This document shows positions 7,468 through 14,390 of a stretch of 14,390 nucleotides of DNA, piece after piece. Within the stretch, counting starts at the first letter, position 1. Every line of letters starts with the position of its first letter. This DNA is from Candidatus Cloacimonadota bacterium (lineage in GTDB: Bacteria > Cloacimonadota > Cloacimonadia > Cloacimonadales > WRIO01). The notes beneath the pieces are model-generated. The model was not told the DNA's origin. It was given only the letters and a program-made list of their open reading frames with translations, and made no database searches. Made by a program: the position numbers and the translations under genes. The stretch is taken from assembly GCA_023230175.1 (NCBI GenBank), contig JALNXV010000044.1, forward strand, positions 1-14,390, in the 5' to 3' direction.

Positions 7468-8757
7468 CTATGCATTATTTAATCTGTAACTTAAAAACTT
7501 GTTTTTATATTTGAAATCTAATGAAATATCTATTTCAGCAAAACCTTCTTTAATAAGGTGAGCATTTAAAAATGTTTTATTCTTAAGATATAAGTAACAC
7601 AGTAAATTATTCTGTTCATCATATTTTTGCTGATCAAACCTTATAAATACTTTCTTCCCTTTTGTCTTATTATGAAGATATTCTTTGGCTAAATCATTCA
7701 TATCTTTCTTTTCTTTAACTCCGATTAATCTTATAATGAGGTCATTGTTAAGTTTTATCAGTTCAGGACTAATGATTTCTTTTATTGAATAATAGTCTTC
7801 TCTTTTTCCGCTATCCAAATCAATTTTTGAGCCAAATTGCAATTTTTTAGGGTCAATTTTTTTATCAAAATTTTGATAATCAATAAAACGATATGGTAAA
7901 TTTTCAAACTCTTTTTTGATATTAATATTTATATCATCCTTTAGAATTTCATATATTGTGCCATGAATATCAGTTTGATAAATATTCAATCTTTCTTTTG
8001 CAATTTTTAAGAAATCAGAATTTATCTCATAACCAATTGAGTTTCTTTCTAAATTTTTTGCAGCTAAAGATGTAGTTCCACTTCCTAAAAATGGATCTAA
8101 TACTGTTTCACCTTTAAAAGCAAACATTTTTATCAGTCTTTTGGGTAGTTCCTCTGGAAACATTGCAATGTGTCGGTCTTGCCTAACTCCACCAAAGTTC
8201 CAGTGACCAGAAAAATATTCTTTCCATTCTTCTAAAGTTAATCGTGATTGTTCTTTAATTTCTTTACTAATTTTAATTTTTGATGTACCTAATTTTTTAA
8301 ATATTAAAATAAACTCATAATCAATCGAAAGAATACCATTTCTTGGGGTTGGAAAACTACCCATTAGAGAAGCTCCACCTGTTGTATTAGTTGTGGTTTG
8401 CTTTTGCCAGATTATTGCACCCATATAATCAAATCCAATACTTTCACAAAATTTTATGATCTCAGTTCTAATAGGAATTACCTTATATCTACCGTAGTAA
8501 ACAGCTCTTGCAAATTGGTCTCCGATATTTATGCACAATCTACATCCATTATCAAGAACCCTATAACATTCTTTCCATACAAGATTTAAGTTGTTTACGT
8601 AAGTTTCATAGTCTTCATGATAACCAATTTGATTTTCTGTACCATAATCTTTTAATTGCCAATATGGTGGTGATGTGATTACTAAATTAATAGAATTGTC
8701 TGGAATAAGATTCATTTGTCGGCTATCACCGTTGATTATTTTATGTATTGTTCGCAT
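7468..8757 (-). CDS. DNA methyltransferase (N4-cytosine/N6-adenine class) with C-terminal SNase-like domain
   Basis: A 429-residue protein. Residues 1-260 are an N4/N6-type DNA methyltransferase with catalytic motif IV TSPPYW (28-33) near the N-terminus and the SAM-binding motif I DPFLGSGTT (221-229) at the end, the beta-class order. SPPY is typical of N4-cytosine enzymes, and M.MjaI relatives are reported as N4-cytosine methylases of CTAG; both points are inference for this protein. Residues about 335-425 resemble a staphylococcal nuclease fold (IIRLIGV, then KVFIRFDQQKYDEQNNLLCYLYL, shown here in parts: KVFIRFD and LLCYLYL, then LNAHLIKEGFAEI). The residues that would cut DNA are replaced, so the tail is probably a DNA-binding or structural part. 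GGAG (8765-8768) lies seven bases before the ATG. It protects the host from the co-encoded MjaI-like nuclease. Confidence 0.9.
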   Translation of the reverse strand: MRTIHKIINGDSRQMNLIPDNSINLVITSPPYWQLKDYGTENQIGYHEDYETYVNNLNLVWKECYRVLDNGCRLCINIGDQFARAVYYGRYKVIPIRTEIIKFCESIGFDYMGAIIWQKQTTTNTTGGASLMGSFPTPRNGILSIDYEFILIFKKLGTSKIKISKEIKEQSRLTLEEWKEYFSGHWNFGGVRQDRHIAMFPEELPKRLIKMFAFKGETVLDPFLGSGTTSLAAKNLERNSIGYEINSDFLKIAKERLNIYQTDIHGTIYEILKDDININIKKEFENLPYRFIDYQNFDKKIDPKKLQFGSKIDLDSGKREDYYSIKEIISPELIKLNNDLIIRLIGVKEKKDMNDLAKEYLHNKTKGKKVFIRFDQQKYDEQNNLLCYLYLKNKTFLNAHLIKEGFAEIDISLDFKYKNKFLSYRLNNA

Positions 8758-8785
8758 TTTTAAACTCCAGATTTTTTATTAATTC

Positions 8786-8814
8786 AATATTTAAGATTTC
8801 ATACATTATGTCAA
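8786..8814 (-). promoter_or_regulatory. Candidate promoter of the methyltransferase-endonuclease genes
   Basis: On the minus strand a perfect TTGACA (8809-8814) is followed after 17 bases by AATATT (8786-8791), matching the -10 consensus at four of six positions. The predicted leader to the methyltransferase ATG is about 25 bases and contains GGAG. No C-protein gene or control box is visible. Confidence 0.5.
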
Positions 8815-8874
8815 TTATTATTTTTTTATTACTTAATTTTATCCTTAAACATAAAAGCTCAAAGAAAGTTTGTA

Positions 8875-8894
8875 TGCGAGCATCGATGCTCACA
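8875..8894. repeat. Hairpin repeat, near-perfect palindrome
   Basis: TGCGAGCATCGATGCTCACA reads as 8-bp arms around TCGA with one mismatched pair; the inner 14 bases (8878-8891) are a perfect palindrome. It lies between two divergent genes and upstream of a TTGACG box (8925-8930). A related, more decayed copy is at 6545-6564, beyond the other end of the restriction-modification genes. It may be a REP-like element or, because of its place, an operator. Confidence 0.55.
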
Positions 8895-8984
8895 CAACAA
8901 ATACTGATAGACTTTAATTTTTACTTGACGTAAGAGACAATCTTTTAAAATAAGAATAATAAAGTATATAAAGGATTAGGTTTT

Positions 8985-9488
8985 ATGAAAAAAATATTTG
9001 TTTTTATGTTGTTATTAACGAGTTTAAGAATAATTGTTGCAAATGAATTTGGTGAAGTTAAAGATAAAAAATATTTAGATTTAGTAAAAAAAGAAATCTT
9101 GATTGATGATTTTGAAGCATATTTTAGCAGAAGAAATCCCAAACAACGATTAGTAAAATTTAATAATGAGAATTCTGAAAATTTATTTTTTATTGTTTCA
9201 ACTGATTATTCTAAACATAGAGGTTATCAAGGGACAACGACAGTAGGTATTGTTTTTAATGATAGTTTGAAAGTCATACAAGCAAATATTATTAAAAGTC
9301 AAGAAACTTCTTCATATATTAAACGTATAAATTCTATGGGTTTTATGCAAAGATTTAAAGAGTATATCCCCGGTCAGAAAGTAGAACTTATTAGTGGAGC
9401 TACTTTGACTTGCGAATCTATTCAGGTTAGTATAAATGAGAGTCTGGAAAAAGTAAAACCTCTTATTTTAGATTTTGTAAATAAATAA
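8985..9488 (+). CDS. Exported FMN-binding domain protein (RnfG/NqrC-like)
   Basis: A 167-residue protein with an N-terminal signal peptide or anchor (about residues 1-20). Residues about 80-157 match the FMN-binding domain of RnfG, NqrC and related extracytoplasmic flavoproteins: YQGTTTVGIVF, then the flavinylation motif SGATLT (137-142). In that family an ApbE-type transferase attaches FMN to the last Thr of the motif, here T142. It acts outside the cytoplasmic membrane as an electron carrier. There are no neighbouring Rnf, Nqr or ApbE genes, so its partner is unknown. The region 21-75 has no recognised motif. AGGA lies about ten bases before the ATG. A TTGACG at 8925-8930 may be its -35 box, but the -10 is unclear. 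Confidence 0.82.
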   Translation: MKKIFVFMLLLTSLRIIVANEFGEVKDKKYLDLVKKEILIDDFEAYFSRRNPKQRLVKFNNENSENLFFIVSTDYSKHRGYQGTTTVGIVFNDSLKVIQANIIKSQETSSYIKRINSMGFMQRFKEYIPGQKVELISGATLTCESIQVSINESLEKVKPLILDFVNK

Positions 9489-9552
9489 TTAATGACGATA
9501 TGTTAATTTATTGTAAGATAGATGTTTAGCTTAATTAATAATTGTATGATAA

Positions 9553-9609
9553 GCAACCGTGAAGCAAGGGACCTCCAGGATGGAAAAAAGCATCTTGGAG
9601 GTCGGTTGT
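9553..9609 (+). other. Two-tier stem-loop, candidate structured RNA or repeat
   Basis: An outer stem CAACCG (9554-9559) with CGGTTG (9603-9608) encloses an 11-base bulge and a 12-bp inner stem, ACCTCCAGGATG (9571-9582) with CATCTTGGAGGT (9591-9602), which has one G-U type pair and an 8-base loop. The fold is GC-rich against an AT-rich background. There is no T-run after it on either strand, so it is not a simple terminator. It matches no riboswitch that I know. The strand is uncertain; it is given as plus because both neighbouring genes are on plus. Confidence 0.5.
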
Positions 9610-9775
9610 AGGTTTATTATGATAATGGAAATTGCTTGTAGCTAAAGTTCTTTTATTTAAATAGTGCAATATTATGCTTTTGGAAAGAATATTGCTTATA
9701 TAAATATAGAATAGTTCTTTATAAAAGTCAGAGAAGTGAGTAAATCACAATCAGATGAGTGCTGATATACAAATT

Positions 9776-9795
9776 GAGAGTTATACTCTCGGAGG
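9776..9795 (+). promoter_or_regulatory. Hairpin abutting the ribosome binding site of the M14-like gene
   Basis: GAGAGT (9776-9781) and ACTCTC (9785-9790) pair around a 3-base loop, and the Shine-Dalgarno GGAGG (9791-9795) follows directly. The ATG at 9800 is four bases further. This ribosome binding site decides the start in favour of 9800 over the in-frame ATG at 9755. The hairpin could modulate initiation, but that is inference. Confidence 0.5.
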
Positions 9796-9799
9796 AAAA

Positions 9800-12073
9800 A
9801 TGCATAAGTATTTATTAATACTGATATTTATAATCAGTTCGATACTTACGGCTCAAGAAGTTAATCATTCATTAATTAATAGAGATATTCCCGACGGATA
9901 TTTAGATTATGAGGAAATAACAGAATACATTATCAATCTTGAAACTCAAAATCAAGATTTAATGTCAATCATTGATTATGGTTATTCTCAAGAAAATAAT
10001 CAAATCCTTAAGGCTGTAAAAGTAAGTAACAATGTTGAAGGAGCAAATAATTTATTGTTTTTAAGTGGTATTAGAGCTAATGATTTAAGCAATATGTATT
10101 TAAATCTTAAATTGTTAACTAATTTGCTTTCTTTGCGAGAAGAAGAGCCTTATGTTTCATGGTTAGAGAATGTTAATTTTTATTTCATAATAACTTTAAA
10201 TCCGGATGGTCTTGATGCTGTAATTGGAAACTCATTGAATGAGTTTCAAAATAATTTACGTGATATAAATCAAAATAATACATTTGATTCTTTTTATGAT
10301 GGAGTTGATTTGTATTATAATTTTGATAGCAATTGGATACATGGTATAACCTATAATCAATATGAACAAGGTAGTTTAAATTATCGAGGTTCAGAAGCTT
10401 ATTCTGAAGCTGAAACTAAAGCTTTGGTAGATTTTATTGATGATTATAGTATTCATTCTGCATTGATTTTTAATAATACTACTGATGATAAAAATGTTGT
10501 TTTTCCATATAATTGGTTAGGTGTCAGAGAAATAGTTGATTATGAAAATCTTCTTACAGTTGCTGATGAAATATCAGATTCATTTGATAGCAATTGGCAA
10601 GCATTTCCTCAAACTGAACGCAATGGTAATATTTTAGATTGGTTATTTGTAAACAAATCTATTTCTGCTTTTATGTTATCTAATAGTGAGTTTTCACAAA
10701 TACCATCTGTTGAGTTTGTTGAAAGTCAATTAGATAGTTATATTGATGCTTTTGAATCTTTTGTTATTAATACAACTCAAGATCAATTTCCTGCCAATAT
10801 AGGAAGAATGGATATAACTGTCACAAATGCAAGTAGTTTAGGACCGGAATCAGTAAACTATAAGATTATGGAAGTATGGTCTGATTCTTATCAAAATCAT
10901 CAGATTAAAAATGATGGGAAAGTAAGTCGTTTTTTGTTTGAAGGCTTGTATAATATTAAGTTTTCAAAAAAAGGTTTTAAAACTATAAGCTTATCAAATG
11001 TTCAGATTAGTAATAATACTGTAAATAATGTCGAAGTTAATTTAATACCTCTTGATACAGCATTATTTACAGGTTCAATTAATATGGATGGAAATCCGAT
11101 CTCAGGTAAGCTAATAATTGATAGTGTTGAACCGGACACGATATATTTTAATCCAACTTTTAGTGTTGATTATTTTCAAGGAATACATCAGATTACTGTC
11201 ATTCCTGATGATGAATCGATTATGCCATATATACAAGAAATTACATTATCAGATATGGGACTTTGCTTGCATTTAGATTTAGTTCAAACTATGTTATTGT
11301 TTGAAGAAATATTTGAAGGTTCGTGTTGCAACTGGACATTTGACGGCCCGTGGTTGGTTGTTTCAGACTCTTCCCAGAACAACAGTTTTTTAGCTGATAG
11401 TTGGGAATGGTTAGATTATTATGATTCAGGTGCAAACATTTCATTTAGTACAGTTTTCCCGATAGACTTGAGTTCTTTTGGTGATAGACAAGCCTATTTA
11501 GAGTTTGATACTTTTAGTTATACAGAATGGGATAATGATTTCATTTCAGTAGAATTGATTATATCGAGTGAGGTTCCACAAGTTATATGGTCGAGGTCGG
11601 GCAAATATGATAGTTGGGAAAAGGTTATTATACCCTTAGATGACTATATGGATTCAGAATTTTATGTGAATTTCAGATTAAAGGACGGGATTGAAGGAAA
11701 TCCTAATCACGAATTATTGACTGATCCCGGATGGAGAGTTGATAACATAAGGTTAAAGGTTGGAGCTTATACAACATCCATTGAAGATGAAATTATTTCT
11801 CAAGTTTCACAAAATGAATTACAAATATATCCCAATCCATTTAATCCTGTTACGAATATAAGATTTAAATTAATCGGTATGGAGACACAAGAGACAAGAT
11901 TAAACATTTATAACGTTAAAGGTCAGTTAGTTAAATCAGAAAAATTTTTGCCTACAAAAGAAGAGTTCTTTGTTTATAGGCTAGAATCTAATGATTTAGC
12001 TTCCGGTATTTATATGATAAATATAAAGAATAAAGAAAATAATTTAACAAAAAAAGCTATGCTTTTAAAGTAA
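9800..12073 (+). CDS. M14 carboxypeptidase-like surface protein, catalytic residues lost, with type IX-like sorting domain
   Basis: A 757-residue exported protein. A signal peptide (about 1-18, ending ILTAQ) precedes an M14 zinc carboxypeptidase-like domain (about 30-325) recognised by NPDG (134-137), GVDLYYNF (168-175) and YRGSEAYSEAET (195-206). The zinc and catalytic positions are replaced: the HxxE motif reads R92-A-N-D95, the third zinc His aligns with N225, and the catalytic Glu with S294. The substrate Arg of the usual DLNRNF is Tyr. Two beta-sandwich segments follow (about 335-415 and 418-490), then a MAM/immune-inhibitor-A-like domain (about 503-653) and a C-terminal type IX-like sorting domain (about 673-757) with YPNPFNPVTNI and a final KKAMLLK. 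The product is probably placed on the cell surface as a non-catalytic binder. The start at 9800 has GGAGG four bases upstream. The next gene starts 10 bases later and its ribosome binding site overlaps this stop codon, so the two are likely co-transcribed. Confidence 0.88.
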   Translation: MHKYLLILIFIISSILTAQEVNHSLINRDIPDGYLDYEEITEYIINLETQNQDLMSIIDYGYSQENNQILKAVKVSNNVEGANNLLFLSGIRANDLSNMYLNLKLLTNLLSLREEEPYVSWLENVNFYFIITLNPDGLDAVIGNSLNEFQNNLRDINQNNTFDSFYDGVDLYYNFDSNWIHGITYNQYEQGSLNYRGSEAYSEAETKALVDFIDDYSIHSALIFNNTTDDKNVVFPYNWLGVREIVDYENLLTVADEISDSFDSNWQAFPQTERNGNILDWLFVNKSISAFMLSNSEFSQIPSVEFVESQLDSYIDAFESFVINTTQDQFPANIGRMDITVTNASSLGPESVNYKIMEVWSDSYQNHQIKNDGKVSRFLFEGLYNIKFSKKGFKTISLSNVQISNNTVNNVEVNLIPLDTALFTGSINMDGNPISGKLIIDSVEPDTIYFNPTFSVDYFQGIHQITVIPDDESIMPYIQEITLSDMGLCLHLDLVQTMLLFEEIFEGSCCNWTFDGPWLVVSDSSQNNSFLADSWEWLDYYDSGANISFSTVFPIDLSSFGDRQAYLEFDTFSYTEWDNDFISVELIISSEVPQVIWSRSGKYDSWEKVIIPLDDYMDSEFYVNFRLKDGIEGNPNHELLTDPGWRVDNIRLKVGAYTTSIEDEIISQVSQNELQIYPNPFNPVTNIRFKLIGMETQETRLNIYNVKGQLVKSEKFLPTKEEFFVYRLESNDLASGIYMINIKNKENNLTKKAMLLK

Positions 12074-12083
12074 AGGAGTAAAA

Positions 12084-14390
12084 ATGAAGAAATTTTTAGT
12101 ATTCATCAGTATTTGTATGATGGTTTCATTTGTATTTGCTGTTGACAATTTAAACAGTTCTTATGAAAGTTTTATGACTGATGAAATCAGTTCTCAAGCT
12201 ATGATCAATAACAGTATCACTGAATCAGTACAAACTAATTTTCAGTCTGTTGAATATAGTTTTGTGGTTAATAGCAAGTCAATGCCAAGTATCAAAAAGA
12301 TGATGACTGAAACTAAATTACCCGCTTTATCAAAAACATTTGCGTTACCGGTACAAACAGCTGATTTGACAGTTAACAGTATGTTGGTAGAAACGTACAA
12401 TTTAAGTGGTGAACTTATAAGAACTTCTTATAACACAAGAAATGAAAAAATATTTATAAGTAAAGATTTTGTTTTTAAAGAAATGAGAGGATTTACAGTT
12501 TTTATTGATATGGTTTCACAAAATAATAATGAGATAGATATTATAAAAGAAGCAAGCTTTACTTTAACCGGTAATGGTGCTATTGATATACCAACTGAAA
12601 TATCAGAGGCTTTTGTTTCTTCTTACAGATCTTTAGCTTCAAATTATGATGGTAGTTATTTAAGTGCTTTAAATTATAAAAAACCATCTATGATTATTGT
12701 TTCTCATAATGGATTAGCTGATCATGAAGCGATCATAAATTTTGTTAATTGGAAAAAGTCTTTAGGTTTTGATATTCATATACTTTATAAAGAAGATGCC
12801 GGAGATAATGCCGGTAATGATCAAATAAAAACTATGATTAGAAATAAATATAATTCTTTGAGCGTTAAACCTGATTATCTTTTATTGATTGGTAATTCCA
12901 GAAGTGGTTCATATTATAGAATCCCTCCTTTCCAATATGAAGAGCCTGACACTAGAACCTATGATGCTACAGACTTACCTTATGGTACAATAGTTGGAAA
13001 CGATTTTTTCCCTGAATTATTGGTTGGACGTTTTAGTTTTAATCTTGATAATGATTTACATACTTTGACATTTAAAACTCGTTATTATGAAATGGGTAAT
13101 TTCCAAAATACTGATGATTGGATGACTAGAGGTTTAGTCATTGCAGCAAACTATTCAAGTGGTGGAATTACTCCTACAACTCCAATTAAGATGTCAAAAT
13201 GGATAGCTAATAAGATGTTAGAATCCGGATATACTAATGTTGATACACTTTTTGATCCTCAGGCTTCAACAAGTGATATTATGAATAAATTAAATGCAGG
13301 AGCTCAGATTGTTACTTATAGAGGCTGGGGTGCCGCAAACGGATGGCATTATCCAATATTTTATAATCAACATTTACAAACTATTAATAATAATGGAAAA
13401 TTGGCTTTAGTATATTCTATAGTCTGTGATACAGGTGATTATAATCATTCTACCTATAATCCAAGTTTTGGTGAAACTTTTATGAATTTGGGCTCAAGTG
13501 GTCAACCAAATGGTGCCGTAGCTTTTGTTGGACCTTCTTTTTTATACACTAGTACAGAATATAACAACTCTATCGGCTCTGGAATGATGTATGGTGTTTT
13601 TGATGAAGGTATCAGAATTTTTGGCTCAAGTGTTATGAGAGGCAGAATCGAGATTTATAATAACTATCCAAGAGAACAACAAAACGACGGTATTGTGAAT
13701 TTCTATTGGGGAACTTATAATATCTTATCTGATCCATCATTAAATATGTGGGTATTAGACCCTGAAAATATAGCAGTTACATTACCTGATGAAGTGTCTG
13801 TAAATGAAAATTCAATTGTTATTGATGCAGGTAATATTGATAAGGGTTTTGCCACTGCATCTAAAAACGGAACAGATTTTACCTATGTACCAATAGTTGA
13901 CGGTAATGCTATTTTACCTTTACCAAATACAGACGAAGGTACTTATTATAGAGTTACTATTTCTGCAAGAAATAGAAGACCTGTTATCAAACAAGTTCTT
14001 ATTAATAATAATACCGGTGTTGGTGTAACCTCTCAAGAAATTATAGATGGAAATTTCTTTGCAGGACAAACAGCTACTATTAGAGTTTATTTAAAGAATT
14101 TTAGTGATTCTGCTGTAAATGATATTAGCACTGTATTAAGCTCAAATAATCAATATTTAAGCATTTCTAATTCTGAAGCTTCACTCTCTACTCTTGCTTC
14201 CGGTGCTACAGCAAATGTTGAATTTGATATAAGCTTAAATGAAGATTGCCCGGATAATTTAGCTGTTAATATGAACTTAAATATTAATCCTTCTAATCAT
14301 AATGCTAAATTTGCTTTAGTTTCAGGTGGTTATCATTTTAGTGTAAGATCTGCTATTCCTCAAAATGATAATCAAAATATCGGTGCAGGT
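12084..14390 (+). CDS. C25 gingipain-like surface protein with Trp at the catalytic His position, 3' end missing
   Basis: The frame is open from the ATG at 12084 to the right edge (769 codons, no stop). AAAGGAG overlaps the stop of the preceding gene. A signal peptide (about 1-20, ending VSFVFA) is followed by a pro-domain-like region (to about 195) and a gingipain-type (C25) peptidase domain (about 200-560). Supporting motifs are PSMIIVSHNG, PDYLLLIGN, ELLVGRF (about 310-316), YRGWG (412-416), SIVCDTGDY (445-453) and GAVAFVGPS. C448 matches the catalytic Cys. The usual YxGHG motif reads YRGWG, so W415 replaces the catalytic His; the 33-residue spacing to the Cys is the same as in gingipain RgpB (H211 and C244). 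Ig-like segments follow from about residue 570. A type IX-like sorting domain is expected beyond the edge, as in its neighbour. Activity is uncertain: H422 (GWHYP) could substitute or the protein could be inactive. Confidence 0.88.
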   Translation, partial: MKKFLVFISICMMVSFVFAVDNLNSSYESFMTDEISSQAMINNSITESVQTNFQSVEYSFVVNSKSMPSIKKMMTETKLPALSKTFALPVQTADLTVNSMLVETYNLSGELIRTSYNTRNEKIFISKDFVFKEMRGFTVFIDMVSQNNNEIDIIKEASFTLTGNGAIDIPTEISEAFVSSYRSLASNYDGSYLSALNYKKPSMIIVSHNGLADHEAIINFVNWKKSLGFDIHILYKEDAGDNAGNDQIKTMIRNKYNSLSVKPDYLLLIGNSRSGSYYRIPPFQYEEPDTRTYDATDLPYGTIVGNDFFPELLVGRFSFNLDNDLHTLTFKTRYYEMGNFQNTDDWMTRGLVIAANYSSGGITPTTPIKMSKWIANKMLESGYTNVDTLFDPQASTSDIMNKLNAGAQIVTYRGWGAANGWHYPIFYNQHLQTINNNGKLALVYSIVCDTGDYNHSTYNPSFGETFMNLGSSGQPNGAVAFVGPSFLYTSTEYNNSIGSGMMYGVFDEGIRIFGSSVMRGRIEIYNNYPREQQNDGIVNFYWGTYNILSDPSLNMWVLDPENIAVTLPDEVSVNENSIVIDAGNIDKGFATASKNGTDFTYVPIVDGNAILPLPNTDEGTYYRVTISARNRRPVIKQVLINNNTGVGVTSQEIIDGNFFAGQTATIRVYLKNFSDSAVNDISTVLSSNNQYLSISNSEASLSTLASGATANVEFDISLNEDCPDNLAVNMNLNINPSNHNAKFALVSGGYHFSVRSAIPQNDNQNIGAG

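Larger units (their letters stand above)
9489..9799. other. Gene-free stretch upstream of the surface-protein genes
   Basis: About 310 bases without a credible coding frame. It holds a strong RNA-like fold (9553-9609), an AT-rich zone with promoter-like TATAAA/TATAGA words (9699-9710) but no well-spaced -35, and two small hairpins just before the M14-like gene: ATCAG/CTGAT (9750-9754 and 9762-9766) and GAGAGT/ACTCTC (9776-9781 and 9785-9790). Confidence 0.6.

Noticed and set aside
8748..9142. Plus- and minus-strand open frames around the divergent intergenic region
   Set aside because: One spans the promoter and hairpin repeat, the other is antisense to the FMN-binding protein gene; neither has a ribosome binding site or protein-like composition.
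9571..9602. Hairpin as a simple terminator for the FMN-binding protein gene
   Set aside because: It has no T-tract on the plus strand and is nested in a larger stem, so it is listed as a structured element instead.
9755..9799. Upstream in-frame ATG as the start of the M14-like protein
   Set aside because: It has no ribosome binding site and would put a polar stretch before the signal peptide; the ATG at 9800 has GGAGG at ideal spacing.
1..14390. CRISPR array, tRNA, rRNA, transposase or phage genes
   Set aside because: I found no regularly spaced repeats, no tRNA-like or rRNA-like sequence and no transposase or integrase motif.

Overview
The window is AT-rich (about two-thirds A+T by eye), has strong AGGAGG-type ribosome binding sites and tightly packed genes. 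It suggests an anaerobic, fermentative bacterium of the FCB superphylum, and the best guess is Candidatus Cloacimonadota or a close relative. The reasons are a type IX-like sorting domain (YPNPFNP motif), a gingipain-family (C25) protein, small secreted proteins with Lys-rich signal peptides, and hydrogen-linked electron carriers. This placement is inference, because no rRNA or other taxonomic marker is present.

Layout. (1) 1-510, minus: the start of a secreted protein that runs off the left edge. (2) 717-6267, minus: a five-gene operon, transcribed right to left, closed by a clear hairpin terminator at 632-677. In order of transcription it encodes a small thioredoxin-like [2Fe-2S] protein, a sensory-type [FeFe]-hydrogenase with a PAS domain (HydS-like), a SpoIIE/PP2C-type phosphatase, a NuoE/HydC-like subunit and a NuoF/HydB-like subunit. 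Three of the four junctions overlap or touch, which suggests translational coupling. The catalytic HydA subunit normally found with HydB and HydC is absent. (3) 6268-6715: a gene-free stretch with the probable operon promoter and a dyad. (4) 6716-8757, minus: a type II restriction-modification pair, a MjaI-family endonuclease and a beta-class DNA methyltransferase with a degenerate staphylococcal-nuclease-like tail. Related 20-bp hairpin repeats lie on both sides of it. (5) 8985-9488, plus: a small exported FMN-binding protein. (6) 9489-9799: a gene-free stretch holding a strong, previously unassigned RNA-like fold. (7) 9800 to the right edge, plus: two co-directional cell-surface proteins, an M14 carboxypeptidase-like protein with all catalytic positions replaced and a C25 gingipain-like protein with Trp at the catalytic His position.

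How the genes may work together. The HydS-like protein and phosphatase look like a hydrogen or redox sensing and signalling pair, co-expressed with the NAD(H)-linked flavin module of an electron-bifurcating hydrogenase; a HydA elsewhere in the genome would be the missing partner. The restriction-modification pair is an independent accessory cassette, and CTAG, the site inferred from the MjaI family, is strikingly rare in the window. The two surface proteins probably form an operon and may be binding proteins or pseudo-enzymes rather than classical proteases.
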